The position numbers and the translations under genes were made by a program. The notes beneath the pieces were generated by a model. The model saw only the letters and a program-made list of their open reading frames with translations. It was not told the DNA's origin and did not search any database. A DNA stretch of 64,000 nucleotides from Antarctobacter aquimaris (GTDB taxonomy: Bacteria > Pseudomonadota > Alphaproteobacteria > Rhodobacterales > Rhodobacteraceae): the NCBI RefSeq assembly GCF_900184945.1, contig NZ_FXYF01000003.1:124001-188000 (forward strand). The letters are read 5' to 3'. Below, one piece after another: positions 17,641 to 26,331 of the stretch. Each line of letters starts with the position of its first letter. Positions within the stretch are counted from its first letter, which is position 1.

Positions 17641-18261
17641 GTGACCAAACGCACGTCTGCCAAGTACAAGATCGACCGCCGCATGGGCGAAAACATCTGG
17701 GGCCGCCCCAAGTCGCCGGTGAACCGCCGCGAATACGGCCCCGGCCAGCACGGCCAGCGCCGCAAGCAGAAGATTTCCGATTTCGGCCTCCAGCTGCGCG
17801 CCAAGCAGAAGCTCAAGGGCTACTACGGCGACCTGACCGAAAAGCAGTTCCGCCGCATCTACTCGGAAGCCGAGCGGATGAAGGGCGACACCGGTGAGAA
17901 CCTCATCGGCCTGCTCGAGCGCCGCCTGGACGCAGTGGTCTACCGCGCCAAGTTCGTGGCGACCGTGTTCGCGGCGCGCCAGTTCGTGAACCACGGCCAC
18001 GTGCTGGTGAACGGCCAGCGGGTGAACATCCCGTCGTACCGCGTCAAGGAAGGCGACGTGATCGAAGTGCGCGAGAAGTCGCGCCAGATCGCCGTGCTGC
18101 TCGAGGCCACCCAGCTGTCCGAGCGTGACGTGCCCGACTACATCGAGGCCGACCACTCCAAGATGACCGCCAAGTTCGTGCGCGCCCCGGGCCTGTCCGA
18201 CGTGCCGTACCCGGTGATCATGGAACCGAACCTGGTCATCGAATACTACGCACAGAACTGA
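17641..18261 (+). CDS. rpsD: 30S ribosomal protein S4
   Basis: Primary 16S rRNA-binding protein that nucleates 30S assembly. The 206-residue protein starts (GTG) [15 protein letters not shown], continues [12 protein letters not shown], and has the S4 RNA-binding fold [13 protein letters not shown]...[15 protein letters not shown], ending IEYYAQN. It is a single-gene unit here, with its own promoter and terminator, not in the alpha operon, as is usual in this group. The codon bias is strong, with uniformly optimal codons. Confidence 0.97.
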   Translation: MTKRTSAKYKIDRRMGENIWGRPKSPVNRREYGPGQHGQRRKQKISDFGLQLRAKQKLKGYYGDLTEKQFRRIYSEAERMKGDTGENLIGLLERRLDAVVYRAKFVATVFAARQFVNHGHVLVNGQRVNIPSYRVKEGDVIEVREKSRQIAVLLEATQLSERDVPDYIEADHSKMTAKFVRAPGLSDVPYPVIMEPNLVIEYYAQN

Positions 18262-18303
18262 GCCGGCGCGGGCCGCGCGCCCGCGACGATTATGCTGCGA
18301 TCA

Positions 18304-18334
18304 GGCCGCCCTGTCCGGGCGGCCTTTTCTGTTT
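18304..18334 (+). terminator. rpsD terminator
   Basis: GGCCGCCC-TGTCC-GGGCGGCC stem-loop (18,304-18,324) followed by TTTTCTGTTT. The T-tract runs into the stop of the convergent Crp/Fnr gene. Confidence 0.88.
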
Positions 18335-18885
18335 CAGGATTCCGTGCCGCCTGTACGGCGGCGTGCCAGCTCGCGGTAGAGCGCCTCGCGGCTGATGCCC
18401 AGCGTCTCGGCCAGGTCCTGCCATGCGCCCCGGGGCGGCAGCGGCTGCCCGTCCGCGAGATAGGCGTCAAGACGCTCGGCCACCGTGCGCAGGGTGCGGA
18501 TCTCGGATTGCAGGCGCGCCTTTTGCAGGCTCCGCGCCAGTTGCGCCGCCCAGGTACGGGACAGGGTCGGGGTGCGGGCCAGGTTGTCCAGGAATTGGGC
18601 CCGCGCCATGGCGATCACCTCGACCGGACCGTCGGCGACCCCATCGCAATGGTAATTGTCGCTGTAGGCCGACGCCTCGGCGCAGACATCCCCGGCGGTC
18701 GCCCGGTGCAGGCGCAGGCGTGTCCCGTCCCGGCCGTAGCGGATGAGGTCTACCCGACCGGAGGTCAGCAGGAACATCTCTACGCAATCTGCGCCACTGT
18801 GAAACAGCGCCTCTCCGGGCAGGAGACGGCGAAGGCGTCCATCGGAAAAGAGCGGGGTCAGGTCAGTCGGCATGATTGCGATCAT
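18334..18885 (-). CDS. Crp/Fnr-family transcription regulator
   Basis: 183 residues: an N-terminal cyclic-nucleotide-binding-like beta barrel (LLPGEALFHSGADCVEMFLLTSGRVDLIRYGRDG) and a C-terminal winged helix (WQDLAETLGISREALYRELARRR). It lacks the N-terminal cysteine cluster of FNR, so it is not an obvious oxygen-sensing iron-sulfur protein. It is divergent from a His-rich periplasmic protein gene with about 65 bp between, making that gene its most likely target. ATGs at 18,885 and 18,873 are both possible. Confidence 0.83.
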   Translation of the reverse strand: MIAIMPTDLTPLFSDGRLRRLLPGEALFHSGADCVEMFLLTSGRVDLIRYGRDGTRLRLHRATAGDVCAEASAYSDNYHCDGVADGPVEVIAMARAQFLDNLARTPTLSRTWAAQLARSLQKARLQSEIRTLRTVAERLDAYLADGQPLPPRGAWQDLAETLGISREALYRELARRRTGGTES

Positions 18886-18950
18886 ATGAGCTGTGCCCCG
18901 GTTGTGCCATATCCAGGTGAGGATGACGCCGCAGATGCGGCAGAGGAGAG

Positions 18951-19535
18951 ATGACGATGCGACACGCCTTTCAGTCACTTGCCGCGGCGATGCTGCTTGC
19001 GGCGCTGCTTCCCGACGCCGCTCCGGCCCAGATGGCGGGGCAGGGGCATGGCATGGGTCACCACCACGGCGCGGACGGAACCGGGCATGACGAGGTCAAC
19101 ATGCCCGGCCTGCGGGGGCTGGACGCCCTGCCGGAGGAAAGCGCCGACATGGCGACCCTGTTCCGCAACGTCCGGACGTTTGACCGGACGGTGAGCAACC
19201 TGCCGAACGGCATCCGGACCGTCACCGCCTCGGATGATCCGGAGGTGATGGCGGCGCTGCTGCGTCACGTGGCCGAGATGATCACGCGGGTCGAGGAGGG
19301 GCGCGATCCGCAGGTCTTCATCCAGAGCCCGACGCTGGACGTCTTCTTTGCCCGCGGCGACGAGATCCGCACCGAGATCGAGATCACCGACGACGGCATC
19401 GTCGTGGTCCAGACCGCCGAGGCACCCGACCTGGTCGAGGCGCTGCACCTGCACGCGGCCGAGGTGTCGGACATGGCGCAGCGGGGCATGGCGGCGGTGC
19501 ATGAGCGGATGATGACCCAGCGCCCGACAAACTGA
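18951..19535 (+). CDS. His-rich periplasmic protein of unknown function
   Basis: 194 residues. A signal peptide (RHAFQSLAAAMLLAALLPDAAPAQ) is followed by a His/Gly-rich stretch (GHGMGHHHGADGTGHDE) that could bind metal, then a soluble alpha/beta region with NLPNGIRTVTASDDPEV and a final helical segment with His and Met residues. I know of no characterised homologue. Metal handling (copper or haem) is a guess from composition alone. GAGGAG lies just upstream of the ATG. A strong terminator follows. Confidence 0.75.
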   Translation: MTMRHAFQSLAAAMLLAALLPDAAPAQMAGQGHGMGHHHGADGTGHDEVNMPGLRGLDALPEESADMATLFRNVRTFDRTVSNLPNGIRTVTASDDPEVMAALLRHVAEMITRVEEGRDPQVFIQSPTLDVFFARGDEIRTEIEITDDGIVVVQTAEAPDLVEALHLHAAEVSDMAQRGMAAVHERMMTQRPTN

Positions 19536-19554
19536 CCCGCCGACGGCAAAGACA

Positions 19555-19587
19555 AAAAGACCGCGTCCCATCGGGGCGCGGTCTTTT
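19555..19587. terminator. Bidirectional terminator
   Basis: AAAAGACCGCG (19,555-19,565) pairs perfectly with CGCGGTCTTTT (19,577-19,587), with inner CCC/GGG pairs. It serves the His-rich gene and the convergent DUF1127 gene. Confidence 0.85.
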
Positions 19588-19620
19588 GCATGCGACGCGG
19601 ACGGTCTGCCGGGCGGCGCG

Positions 19621-19845
19621 TCAGACGTAGTAGACGTCGCGGAACACGTGGCGCACGATGTCTTCGCGGCGCAGGCCCTTCGTGGCCAGGTTTGCGTCCG
19701 ACAGCGCGTTCAGGCGCTCGACTTCCTTCACCCGGCTGTTGGTCTCGGCAATGGAGGTCAGGCCATTGAAGACGCTTTGGAAAAAGCTGGTGATGCTGCC
19801 CGTGATGATGCCGCGCGGAGCGGTGGTCAGTTGTGCGTTTGCCAT
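19621..19845 (-). CDS. DUF1127 small protein
   Basis: 74 residues. The C-terminal half RLNALSDANLATKGLRREDIVRHVFRD is the DUF1127 signature; the N-terminal half is a short amphipathic region. Family members in Alphaproteobacteria bind RNA or affect phosphate and carbon metabolism and stress responses. The ATG at 19,845 gives MANAQLTT, with an AGAGAGG-type site upstream. A GCTGC-N3-GCAGC palindrome lies 60 bp upstream. Confidence 0.88.
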   Translation of the reverse strand: MANAQLTTAPRGIITGSITSFFQSVFNGLTSIAETNSRVKEVERLNALSDANLATKGLRREDIVRHVFRDVYYV

Positions 19846-19904
19846 ATCAGGACCTCTCTTCAAGGTGAGATGTTGTCCCTCCCATGGCTTGAAAGCTAGG
19901 TCAT

Positions 19905-19917
19905 GCTGCGATGCAGC
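19905..19917. promoter_or_regulatory. GCTGC-N3-GCAGC palindrome upstream of the DUF1127 gene
   Basis: A perfect dyad preceded by TCAT, like the site at 12,666. The core CTGC-N3-GCAG resembles the PhaR operator reported in Rhodobacter as I recall it; regulator identity is inference. Confidence 0.4.
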
Positions 19918-20056
19918 GCCAGCGATCCGGGGTCATAGCCGCTTTCGCCAGACTGCATGGCTCGCCTGTGCGTGATCGGACGCGGTCAGGGAATGCCCCG
20001 GTCAAGTGCCGAGAGGCTCGCCCGGTTTCAGGTCCGGTCGAGCCTTTCGGTCATCC

Positions 20057-20146
20057 TCACTCGTCGGATTTTCTGCGGGCGTGCAGCACCTTGGCGATGA
20101 GCGCGAGGCTGAAAACGACAAGCAGGGCGGTGACGACGGGAAACAT
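20057..20146 (-). CDS. 29-residue single-helix membrane protein
   Basis: Reads MFPVVTALLVVFSLALIAKV then LHARRKSDE: one hydrophobic helix and a positively charged tail, so the N-terminus is probably outside and the C-terminus cytoplasmic. A GGAGG ribosome site lies six bases before the ATG. No homologue can be named. The combination of a strong ribosome site, clean helix and charged tail makes it a believable micro-protein. Confidence 0.55.
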   Translation of the reverse strand: MFPVVTALLVVFSLALIAKVLHARRKSDE

Positions 20147-20258
20147 GAAGAACCTCCGGGTTGTTAGGATGTGTGACCGGGGTATCGGCAAATGACGGCA
20201 GGAATGTGGACCGCGCGCCGCAGGACCCGGACCCAAATGCCTGCGATTTTAGCCAATG

Positions 20259-20522
20259 TCAGTCTCCGCCGCCGTCTCCGCCGCTGTCGCCGCTGTCACC
20301 ACCGCCGCCGCCGTCGTTGTCCGAAGGCTTGGAGTGCCAGGCGCCGCCCGGCTGGTCGGGGTGGATGTCCGACCTCCGCGTCGAGCCGTCGAAGTCCACC
20401 CAGACCCAGGTGCCCGCGCCATCCTGGTGCAGGCTTGCGCGCCGTGCCTTGTGGCGTTGCGACGACCGGATCACCAGCAGGACGACACCTGCCACCACCA
20501 GTATCCCGATGATCCCGCCCAT
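20259..20522 (-). CDS. Small membrane protein with Gly/Asp-rich tail
   Basis: 87 residues: an N-terminal helix (GGIIGILVVAGVVLLVI), a basic stretch, a WVWVDFDGS segment, and an acidic low-complexity tail of G, D and S repeats. No family recognised. The repetitive GGN codons of the tail make the exact length prone to slippage. It is divergent from the CorA gene. Confidence 0.6.
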   Translation of the reverse strand: MGGIIGILVVAGVVLLVIRSSQRHKARRASLHQDGAGTWVWVDFDGSTRRSDIHPDQPGGAWHSKPSDNDGGGGGDSGDSGGDGGGD

Positions 20523-20681
20523 CGCGGTTCCTTTTCGTCTCTGCGGTCTTGTCCCGTCTGAGCGCAGATTGGCCCATCGGTGCGGCGACGCCAAGTCCGG
20601 ATGCAGCACGGGAACTGGTGCGGCCGTCCGGACCGGGCTAGACCGGGCGGGACAGCCGGGAAGACAAGGCAGAGGACGATC

Positions 20682-21641
20682 ATGCTGGACGCCTACGAGA
20701 TCGACGGGCCCGGGCTGCGGGCGTTGCCGGAGGGGGTGTCGCTCGACCACGCCAAGTGGATCGACCTGCGCGACCCTGTCGCGCCGGAGGCCGCGCAGGT
20801 CGAGGCGCTGGGCCTGCACGTGCCGACGCTGGCGGAAATGGAGGAAATCGAACTGTCAAACCGGCTCTACCGGCATGGCGAGACCGAAACCATGGTGGTG
20901 TCGCTGCCGGGCCAGCTGCCGGACGGTGTGCGGGTGCATCGGCCGGTGGCCTTCATCCTGGCGCCGGACCGGTTGCTGACGGTGCGCTACCATGCGCCGC
21001 GCTCGTTCGATGCCTATCCCGGCCAGGCCGACGCCACGGCGGCGGGATGCGGCACGCCGGACCGGATCTTTCTGGGGTTGATCGAGGCGGTTGTCGGCCG
21101 TCTTGCCGACCTGCTGGAGGCGTCTGACCGCGGGCTCGAGGTGGCCGGGCGCGAGATCTTTGCCGAAACGGCGATCCCGCACCAGCCGGCGCTGCGCGCG
21201 TCGCTGAACCGGATCGCGGCCGAGGCGGAAACGCTGTCCAAGGTGCGCCTCAGCCTGATGACGCTGGAACGGGCGCTGACCTATTTCACCGTGCGTGTCG
21301 CCCGGCAAAGCGACGACACGACCCTGAGCGAGATCGTCAAGGCGCAGGCGCGCGACATGGCCGCGCTGGTCGAGCACGCAGATTTCGTTGCCGGGCGCAT
21401 GGGCCAGATCAGCGATGTCGCGCTGGGGATGATCAGCCTGGCGCAGAACGCCACGGTCCGCCTCTTGTCGGTGGTGGCGGCGCTGTTCCTGCCGCCGACG
21501 CTGATCGCCTCGATCTACGGCATGAACTTTCACCACATGCCGGAACTGGCCGAACCCTATGCCTATCCGCTGGCGCTGCTGGCGATGGCGGCTTCGGCGG
21601 TGATCACCTTCCTTTACTTCAAGTGGAAAAAGTGGCTCTGA
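20682..21641 (+). CDS. CorA-family metal ion transporter (ZntB-like)
   Basis: 319 residues. A long soluble N-terminal domain is followed by two C-terminal membrane helices, the first ending in the CorA signature YGMNF (here ASIYGMNFHHMPEL), the second ALLAMAASAVITFLYF, with a basic end KWKKWL. CorA/ZntB proteins form pentameric channels for Mg, Co, Ni or Zn; which ion applies here cannot be read from sequence. The loop after GMN lacks the MPEL-preceding acidic pair of classical CorA, so ZntB-type function is possible. Confidence 0.88.
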   Translation: MLDAYEIDGPGLRALPEGVSLDHAKWIDLRDPVAPEAAQVEALGLHVPTLAEMEEIELSNRLYRHGETETMVVSLPGQLPDGVRVHRPVAFILAPDRLLTVRYHAPRSFDAYPGQADATAAGCGTPDRIFLGLIEAVVGRLADLLEASDRGLEVAGREIFAETAIPHQPALRASLNRIAAEAETLSKVRLSLMTLERALTYFTVRVARQSDDTTLSEIVKAQARDMAALVEHADFVAGRMGQISDVALGMISLAQNATVRLLSVVAALFLPPTLIASIYGMNFHHMPELAEPYAYPLALLAMAASAVITFLYFKWKKWL

Positions 21642-21648
21642 GCGCGGC

Positions 21649-22335
21649 TCAGCCGGACAGCGCGTAGCGCTGCAACTCGTGGAAATAGCCGGTGCTGTCC
21701 TCGCCGCAGAGCGTCAGCGCGTCGATCACGAAGGGGCGCGGCAGCTTGTCCTCGAGACGCGGCAAGAGCGCCAGGCGCACCTGCTCGGCCTCGTCGGGCG
21801 ACAGCCGCCCGGTCAGCGTGATGTGAAAGCGGAACTGGTCCATCACGTAGGGATAGCCCCAGTCGCGCAGCAATTCCCTTTGCCGGTCGCTGAGGTTTGC
21901 CTTGTGCCGCTTGTCCAGTTCGGCCTCGGTCAGCGGGGCGCGGAACGGGTCGAGATCGGCGACCACGCGCGCGGCCAGTGCGGTCAGCGCGGCGGTGTCT
22001 CCGGTCGGGGTCAGCGCGAGGAAGCTGCCAAGCCGGGTCAGCGCCAGGCCCTCCAGCGTCACCGGGGCCAGCGCGGCGCAGAGCGTGCCCAGCGCGTCGT
22101 GCAAATTGTCGGGCTTGTGCCCCTCGGCCAGCCGGAACGGCGGCTTGACGGTGCCGTGCAGCCCGTACTTGCGCGGGGTGGCGGTGATCTCGTGCACTGG
22201 CCGTGGCAGCCCGTGGACCATGGGCGCGGAGGGGCGTTCGCCCCTGGCCGCGTTCCAGCCCAGCCAGGCCGCGCCAAAGTCGACCAGCGGCCCCCTGGGC
22301 AGGGTCACGTAGACGGCATAGCGCGAAAACTGCAT
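21649..22335 (-). CDS. DUF1045 protein, 2H-phosphoesterase-like
   Basis: 228 residues with two His-x-Thr motifs, HGTVKPPFRL near residue 59 and HITLTG near residue 171, the pattern of the 2H phosphoesterase fold. DUF1045 proteins often sit in phosphonate (phn) clusters; no phn gene is nearby, so the context gives no help. It is convergent with the CorA gene, 7 bp apart. Activity on a cyclic phosphate is an inference. Confidence 0.8.
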   Translation of the reverse strand: MQFSRYAVYVTLPRGPLVDFGAAWLGWNAARGERPSAPMVHGLPRPVHEITATPRKYGLHGTVKPPFRLAEGHKPDNLHDALGTLCAALAPVTLEGLALTRLGSFLALTPTGDTAALTALAARVVADLDPFRAPLTEAELDKRHKANLSDRQRELLRDWGYPYVMDQFRFHITLTGRLSPDEAEQVRLALLPRLEDKLPRPFVIDALTLCGEDSTGYFHELQRYALSG

Positions 22336-22451
22336 GGCGACCTCCTGTCCTGCCGGGCCTGTGCCGGAGTATCACGGCGTGGGGGTGACAGAGGGGGGCA
22401 GGGTTGCCAATGCGACACGGGTTCCCGGCCCTTCGGGTGTGACTGTCGTGC

Positions 22452-22479
22452 TTGGCCGTGGAGAGGTTTCTGCTAGGCT
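22452..22479 (+). promoter_or_regulatory. Candidate promoter for the winged-helix/TPR gene
   Basis: TTGGCC (22,452-22,457), 16-bp spacer, TAGGCT (22,474-22,479). A start point near 22,486 excludes the TTG at 22,480 and favours the GTG at 22,507. Confidence 0.45.
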
Positions 22480-22506
22480 TTGCGCAACCTTGCCGGAGCC
22501 TGTCTC

Positions 22507-24024
22507 GTGACCGAAGCCGCCCTGCCTTCGTTCCGCGTCGATCCCGCCGCGCGCACCCTTGAGGTTGCCGGCGAGTCGGTGGCCATCGGGGCGCGGGCCT
22601 TTGACGTCCTGGCATACCTCTGCGCGCATTCGGACCGGGTGGTGAGCAAGCAGGAGCTTCTGGAAACGGTCTGGGGCGGCCTGGCGGTGGAAGAGAGCAA
22701 CCTCACCGTGCAGATCAGCACCTTGCGCAAGGTCATCGGGGGCAGGGCCATCGCGACCGTGCCCGGGGTGGGGTACAAGCTGACCCAGGTTGCCGCGCCG
22801 CCACCGGATGCGCCGCCTCCGGTGTTGCCGGAAAAGCCATCACTGGTCGTGTTGCCGTTTGCCAATCTGACCGGCGCGCCCGACCGCGACTACCTGGTCG
22901 ATGGCATGGTCACCGAGTTGATCGCCGCGCTGACCCGGATTTCCGGGCTGTTCGTGATTTCGGCCACCTCCAGCTTTGGCTTCAAGGGGCGTGCGGTGGA
23001 CCTGGCCGATGTCGGCCAGACCCTGGGCGTGCGCTACGTGCTGGAAGGGGCAATTCAGCAGGCGAGCGAGACTCTTCGCATCACCGTGCAGCTGGTCGAG
23101 GCCGAGAGCAGGCACACCCTGTGGTCCGAGCGGTTCACCGGGACGACCGCGGATCTGTTCGAGTTGCAGGACCGCATCACCGAACTGGTCTGCGGGGCGA
23201 TCGAACCCGCGCTGCTGGTGGCCGAGGCGGGGCGTGCCGCCGCCAAGCCGACGCAGGATCCGCGGGCCTACGATCTCTGCCTGCGGGCGTTGCCGAATGC
23301 CTTGCGCCCGCCCGACGTGGAGGCGTTTCGCGCGGCGGTCGACCTGCTGGACCGCGCGATCGCGATCGACCCCGGCTACGAACTGGCCAAGGCCTGGAAA
23401 TGCCGCGCGTTCCTTGTTGCGCGCGGGGCCCGCTGGATCACCAAGGAAGAGACGCAGGCAGCGGTCGGACCCCTGGCCAAGGCGCTGATGACGGGAAAGA
23501 CCCAGGATCCCCTTGTCCTTGCCTTTGCCGGGTTCACGGATGCCTATCTGAACATGGACCGCGATCTGGCCGTGCGGGCGGTGCGCCGGGCTGTCCGGAT
23601 GGCGCCGAATTCCGTGCTGGTGCTGAACGCCGCGGGCTGGGTCGAGTACTATGTCACGGATTACGAAAGGGCGATCGCCCATCTGCGCCGTGCCACGCGT
23701 CTTGACCCGGTGGGCCACATCGGCGCGCATTCGCGGTTCTGCTGGGGCCTGTGCGCGTTTCTTGCCGGGCGGCTGGAGACGGCGGCAGAGATCCTCGAAG
23801 AGTGCCTGGCCGAGGACGGCGCGAACGGCGGCATTCTGCAACCGCTGATCACGGTGTATTGGCATCTCGGGCGGGTGGAGGACGCAAGGCGCCTGGTGCC
23901 CCTGCTGCTGAAGGAGATGCCGGATTTCTCCAGTCGCCGGCAGATCGCGGACATCGCCGTCAATGATCCCGAGGGTATCGCGCGGGTCCGCGACGCCTAC
24001 GCAGGGGTCGGCCTGCCGGATTAG
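22507..24024 (+). CDS. OmpR-type winged-helix protein with TolB-like and TPR domains
   Basis: 505 residues in three parts. Residues 1-95 are an OmpR/PhoB-type DNA-binding domain (ESVAIGARAFDVLAYL, QELLETVWGG, VQISTLRKVIGG, ATVPGVGYKL). Residues 115-230 match the FlgO/TolB-like segment seen in CadC-type and adenylate-cyclase-associated proteins (LVVLPFANLTGAPDRDYLVDG). The rest is TPR-like helices. It has no receiver domain and no membrane helix, so it would be a cytoplasmic regulator reading a protein or small-molecule signal through the repeats. Target genes are unknown. Confidence 0.82.
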   Translation: MTEAALPSFRVDPAARTLEVAGESVAIGARAFDVLAYLCAHSDRVVSKQELLETVWGGLAVEESNLTVQISTLRKVIGGRAIATVPGVGYKLTQVAAPPPDAPPPVLPEKPSLVVLPFANLTGAPDRDYLVDGMVTELIAALTRISGLFVISATSSFGFKGRAVDLADVGQTLGVRYVLEGAIQQASETLRITVQLVEAESRHTLWSERFTGTTADLFELQDRITELVCGAIEPALLVAEAGRAAAKPTQDPRAYDLCLRALPNALRPPDVEAFRAAVDLLDRAIAIDPGYELAKAWKCRAFLVARGARWITKEETQAAVGPLAKALMTGKTQDPLVLAFAGFTDAYLNMDRDLAVRAVRRAVRMAPNSVLVLNAAGWVEYYVTDYERAIAHLRRATRLDPVGHIGAHSRFCWGLCAFLAGRLETAAEILEECLAEDGANGGILQPLITVYWHLGRVEDARRLVPLLLKEMPDFSSRRQIADIAVNDPEGIARVRDAYAGVGLPD

Positions 24025-24054
24025 CGGCGCGATGCCGGTCCGGCCATCCCGCTC

Positions 24055-24083
24055 TTGAAACGCGGGCCAACCTGGTCTATACG
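24055..24083 (+). promoter_or_regulatory. rpsA promoter
   Basis: TTGAAA (24,055-24,060), 17-bp spacer, TATACG (24,078-24,083), giving a leader of about 155 bases before the S1 start. Confidence 0.7.
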
Positions 24084-24244
24084 CGCGCCTGTCGACAAGG
24101 CATCAAACGCCGCGGCAGAGAGATCGAGCAGGGTCGGGCTTCTCCGGCCCTCTTTGTTTTGCGGCAGCTCACGTGACCAACTTCAAGACCGGCGGAGACA
24201 ACCGCTTGGCCAGAAAACCGAAGACAAAGGATAACAGACGCCAC

Positions 24245-25921
24245 ATGGCTAATGCTACAATGGAGGAATTCGAGGCCCTCCTTAATGAAAGCCTCGAAAT
24301 GGACACACCGGACGAAGGTTCGGTTGTCAAAGGCAAGGTCATCGCGATCGAAGCGGGCCAGGCCATCATCGACGTCGGCTACAAGATGGAAGGCCGCGTC
24401 GATCTCAAGGAATTCGCCGAGCCCGGCGAGCAGCCCAACGTCAACGTCGGCGACGAGGTCGAGGTCTACCTGCGGTCGGCCGAGAACGCCCGCGGCGAAG
24501 CCGTCATCTCCCGCGAGATGGCACGCCGTGAAGAGGCATGGGACCGTCTCGAGAAGGCATATGCCGACGACGCCCGCGTCGAAGGCGCGATCTTCGGCCG
24601 GGTCAAGGGCGGCTTTACCGTCGATCTCGGCGGCGCCGTGGCCTTCCTGCCCGGCTCCCAGGTCGATGTGCGCCCGGTGCGCGACGCCGGCCCGCTCATG
24701 GGCCTCAAGCAGCCGTTCCAGATCCTCAAGATGGACCGCCGCCGCGGCAACATCGTGGTGTCGCGCCGTGCGATCCTCGAAGAATCCCGCGCCGAGCAGC
24801 GTGCCGAGGTCATCTCGAACCTCACCGAAGGTCAGGCCGTCGACGGCGTGGTCAAGAACATCACCGAGTACGGCGCCTTCGTCGACCTGGGCGGTGTGGA
24901 TGGCCTGCTGCACGTGACCGACATGGCATGGCGCCGCGTCAACCACCCGTCCGAGATCCTGTCGATCGGCGAGACCGTCAAGGTCCAGGTCATCAAGATC
25001 AACAAGGACACCCATCGTATCAGCCTGGGCATGAAGCAGCTCCAGGAAGATCCGTGGGATCTGGTCGGCGTCAAGTACCCGCTCAGCTCGGTTCACAAGG
25101 GCCGCGTCACCAACATCACCGATTACGGTGCGTTTGTTGAGCTGGAGCCCGGTGTCGAGGGCCTGGTCCACGTCTCCGAGATGTCCTGGACCAAGAAGAA
25201 CGTGCACCCCGGCAAGATCGTGTCGACCTCGCAGGAGGTGGACGTCATGGTGCTGGAAATCGACGGCGCCAAGCGCCGGGTGTCGCTGGGTCTCAAGCAG
25301 ACCATGCGCAACCCATGGGAAGTGTTTGCAGAAACCCATCCCGAGGGCACCCAGGTCGAGGGCGAGGTCAAGAACATCACCGAGTTCGGCCTGTTCATCG
25401 GCCTGCCCGGCGAGATCGACGGCATGGTTCACCTGTCGGACCTGTCGTGGGACCAGCGCGGCGAAGAAGCCATCCAGGAATACCGCAAGGGCGACATCGT
25501 CCAGGCGGTGGTCTCCGAAGTGGACGTCGAGAAGGAGCGCATCTCACTCTCCATCAAGGCGCTGGGCGGTGACAAGTTCGCCGACGCGGTTGGCGGCGTG
25601 AAGCGCGGCTCGATCGTGACGGTCACCGTCACCGCGATCGAGGATGGCGGCATCGAGGTGGAATACGAGGGCATGAAGTCCTTCATCCGCCGGTCCGACC
25701 TGTCGCGTGACCGCTCCGAGCAGCGCCCCGAGCGGTTCTCGGTCGGTGACCACGTGGACGTCCGCGTGACCAACATCGACAGCAAGACCCGCCGCCTGGG
25801 CCTGTCGATCAAGGCACGCGAGATCGCCGAAGAGAAGGAAGCCGTGGAACAGTACGGTTCGTCCGCTTCGGGTGCATCGCTGGGTGACATCCTGGGCGCC
25901 GCGCTCAAGGGCGACGAGTGA
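24245..25921 (+). CDS. rpsA: 30S ribosomal protein S1
   Basis: Binds mRNA on the 30S subunit and aids initiation at weak ribosome sites. The 558-residue protein contains six S1 RNA-binding repeats, visible as recurring GxVxxIxxxGAFVDL/HVSEMSW elements (e.g. VDGVVKNITEYGAFVDLGGVD, VTNITDYGAFVELEPGVEGL). The ATG at 24,245 gives the usual MANATMEEFEALL; the leader has no strong Shine-Dalgarno, which is common for S1 because it autoregulates. cmk, a frequent upstream neighbour elsewhere, is absent. Confidence 0.96.
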   Translation: MANATMEEFEALLNESLEMDTPDEGSVVKGKVIAIEAGQAIIDVGYKMEGRVDLKEFAEPGEQPNVNVGDEVEVYLRSAENARGEAVISREMARREEAWDRLEKAYADDARVEGAIFGRVKGGFTVDLGGAVAFLPGSQVDVRPVRDAGPLMGLKQPFQILKMDRRRGNIVVSRRAILEESRAEQRAEVISNLTEGQAVDGVVKNITEYGAFVDLGGVDGLLHVTDMAWRRVNHPSEILSIGETVKVQVIKINKDTHRISLGMKQLQEDPWDLVGVKYPLSSVHKGRVTNITDYGAFVELEPGVEGLVHVSEMSWTKKNVHPGKIVSTSQEVDVMVLEIDGAKRRVSLGLKQTMRNPWEVFAETHPEGTQVEGEVKNITEFGLFIGLPGEIDGMVHLSDLSWDQRGEEAIQEYRKGDIVQAVVSEVDVEKERISLSIKALGGDKFADAVGGVKRGSIVTVTVTAIEDGGIEVEYEGMKSFIRRSDLSRDRSEQRPERFSVGDHVDVRVTNIDSKTRRLGLSIKAREIAEEKEAVEQYGSSASGASLGDILGAALKGDE

Positions 25922-25951
25922 GCGCCCCGCGCTGACTGACATGAAATGACG

Positions 25952-25981
25952 AAAAGGCCTCGCATCTGCGGGGCCTTTTTG
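25952..25981 (+). terminator. rpsA terminator
   Basis: AAGGCCTCGC-ATCT-GCGGGGCCTT stem (one G-U pair) followed by TTTTT-GC-TTT, 31 bp after the stop. Confidence 0.88.
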
Positions 25982-26037
25982 CTTTGGTGGGCCGGACGGT
26001 TCGCCAGGGGGCGACGCCAAGGGGGAGACCAGGCAGG

Positions 26038-26331
26038 ATGCAGCGAGTCGGATGGATACGCGCCGCGATGGGCGCTGTGCTTTGCGGGGGGCTGGCGGTT
26101 TCCGCCGTGGCGCAGGGCAGCCCGACGGACGGCACCGAATTGCAGATGCGGGCGGTGACGGTCAAGGACCAGAACCAGCTGCGCGGCTATTTCGGTGACA
26201 AGTGGGAGCCGGGCGAAGTCCGCGACAAGGCCGCGCAGGTCTGCGCCGAGGCAGGGATGCGGCTGGTCTATTTCCAGCCTGGAAACACCGACTCCAGCCG
26301 TCGGACACAATTCGCCGCTGTCTGCCAATAG
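26038..26331 (+). CDS. Small exported protein of unknown function
   Basis: 97 residues with a signal peptide (WIRAAMGAVLCGGLAVSAVAQG, cleavage after AVAQ or nearby) and a mature domain with two cysteines (QVCAEAGMRLVYF and FAAVCQ) that may form a disulfide. A GGGGGAG site precedes the ATG. No family recognised. Confidence 0.65.
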   Translation: MQRVGWIRAAMGAVLCGGLAVSAVAQGSPTDGTELQMRAVTVKDQNQLRGYFGDKWEPGEVRDKAAQVCAEAGMRLVYFQPGNTDSSRRTQFAAVCQ

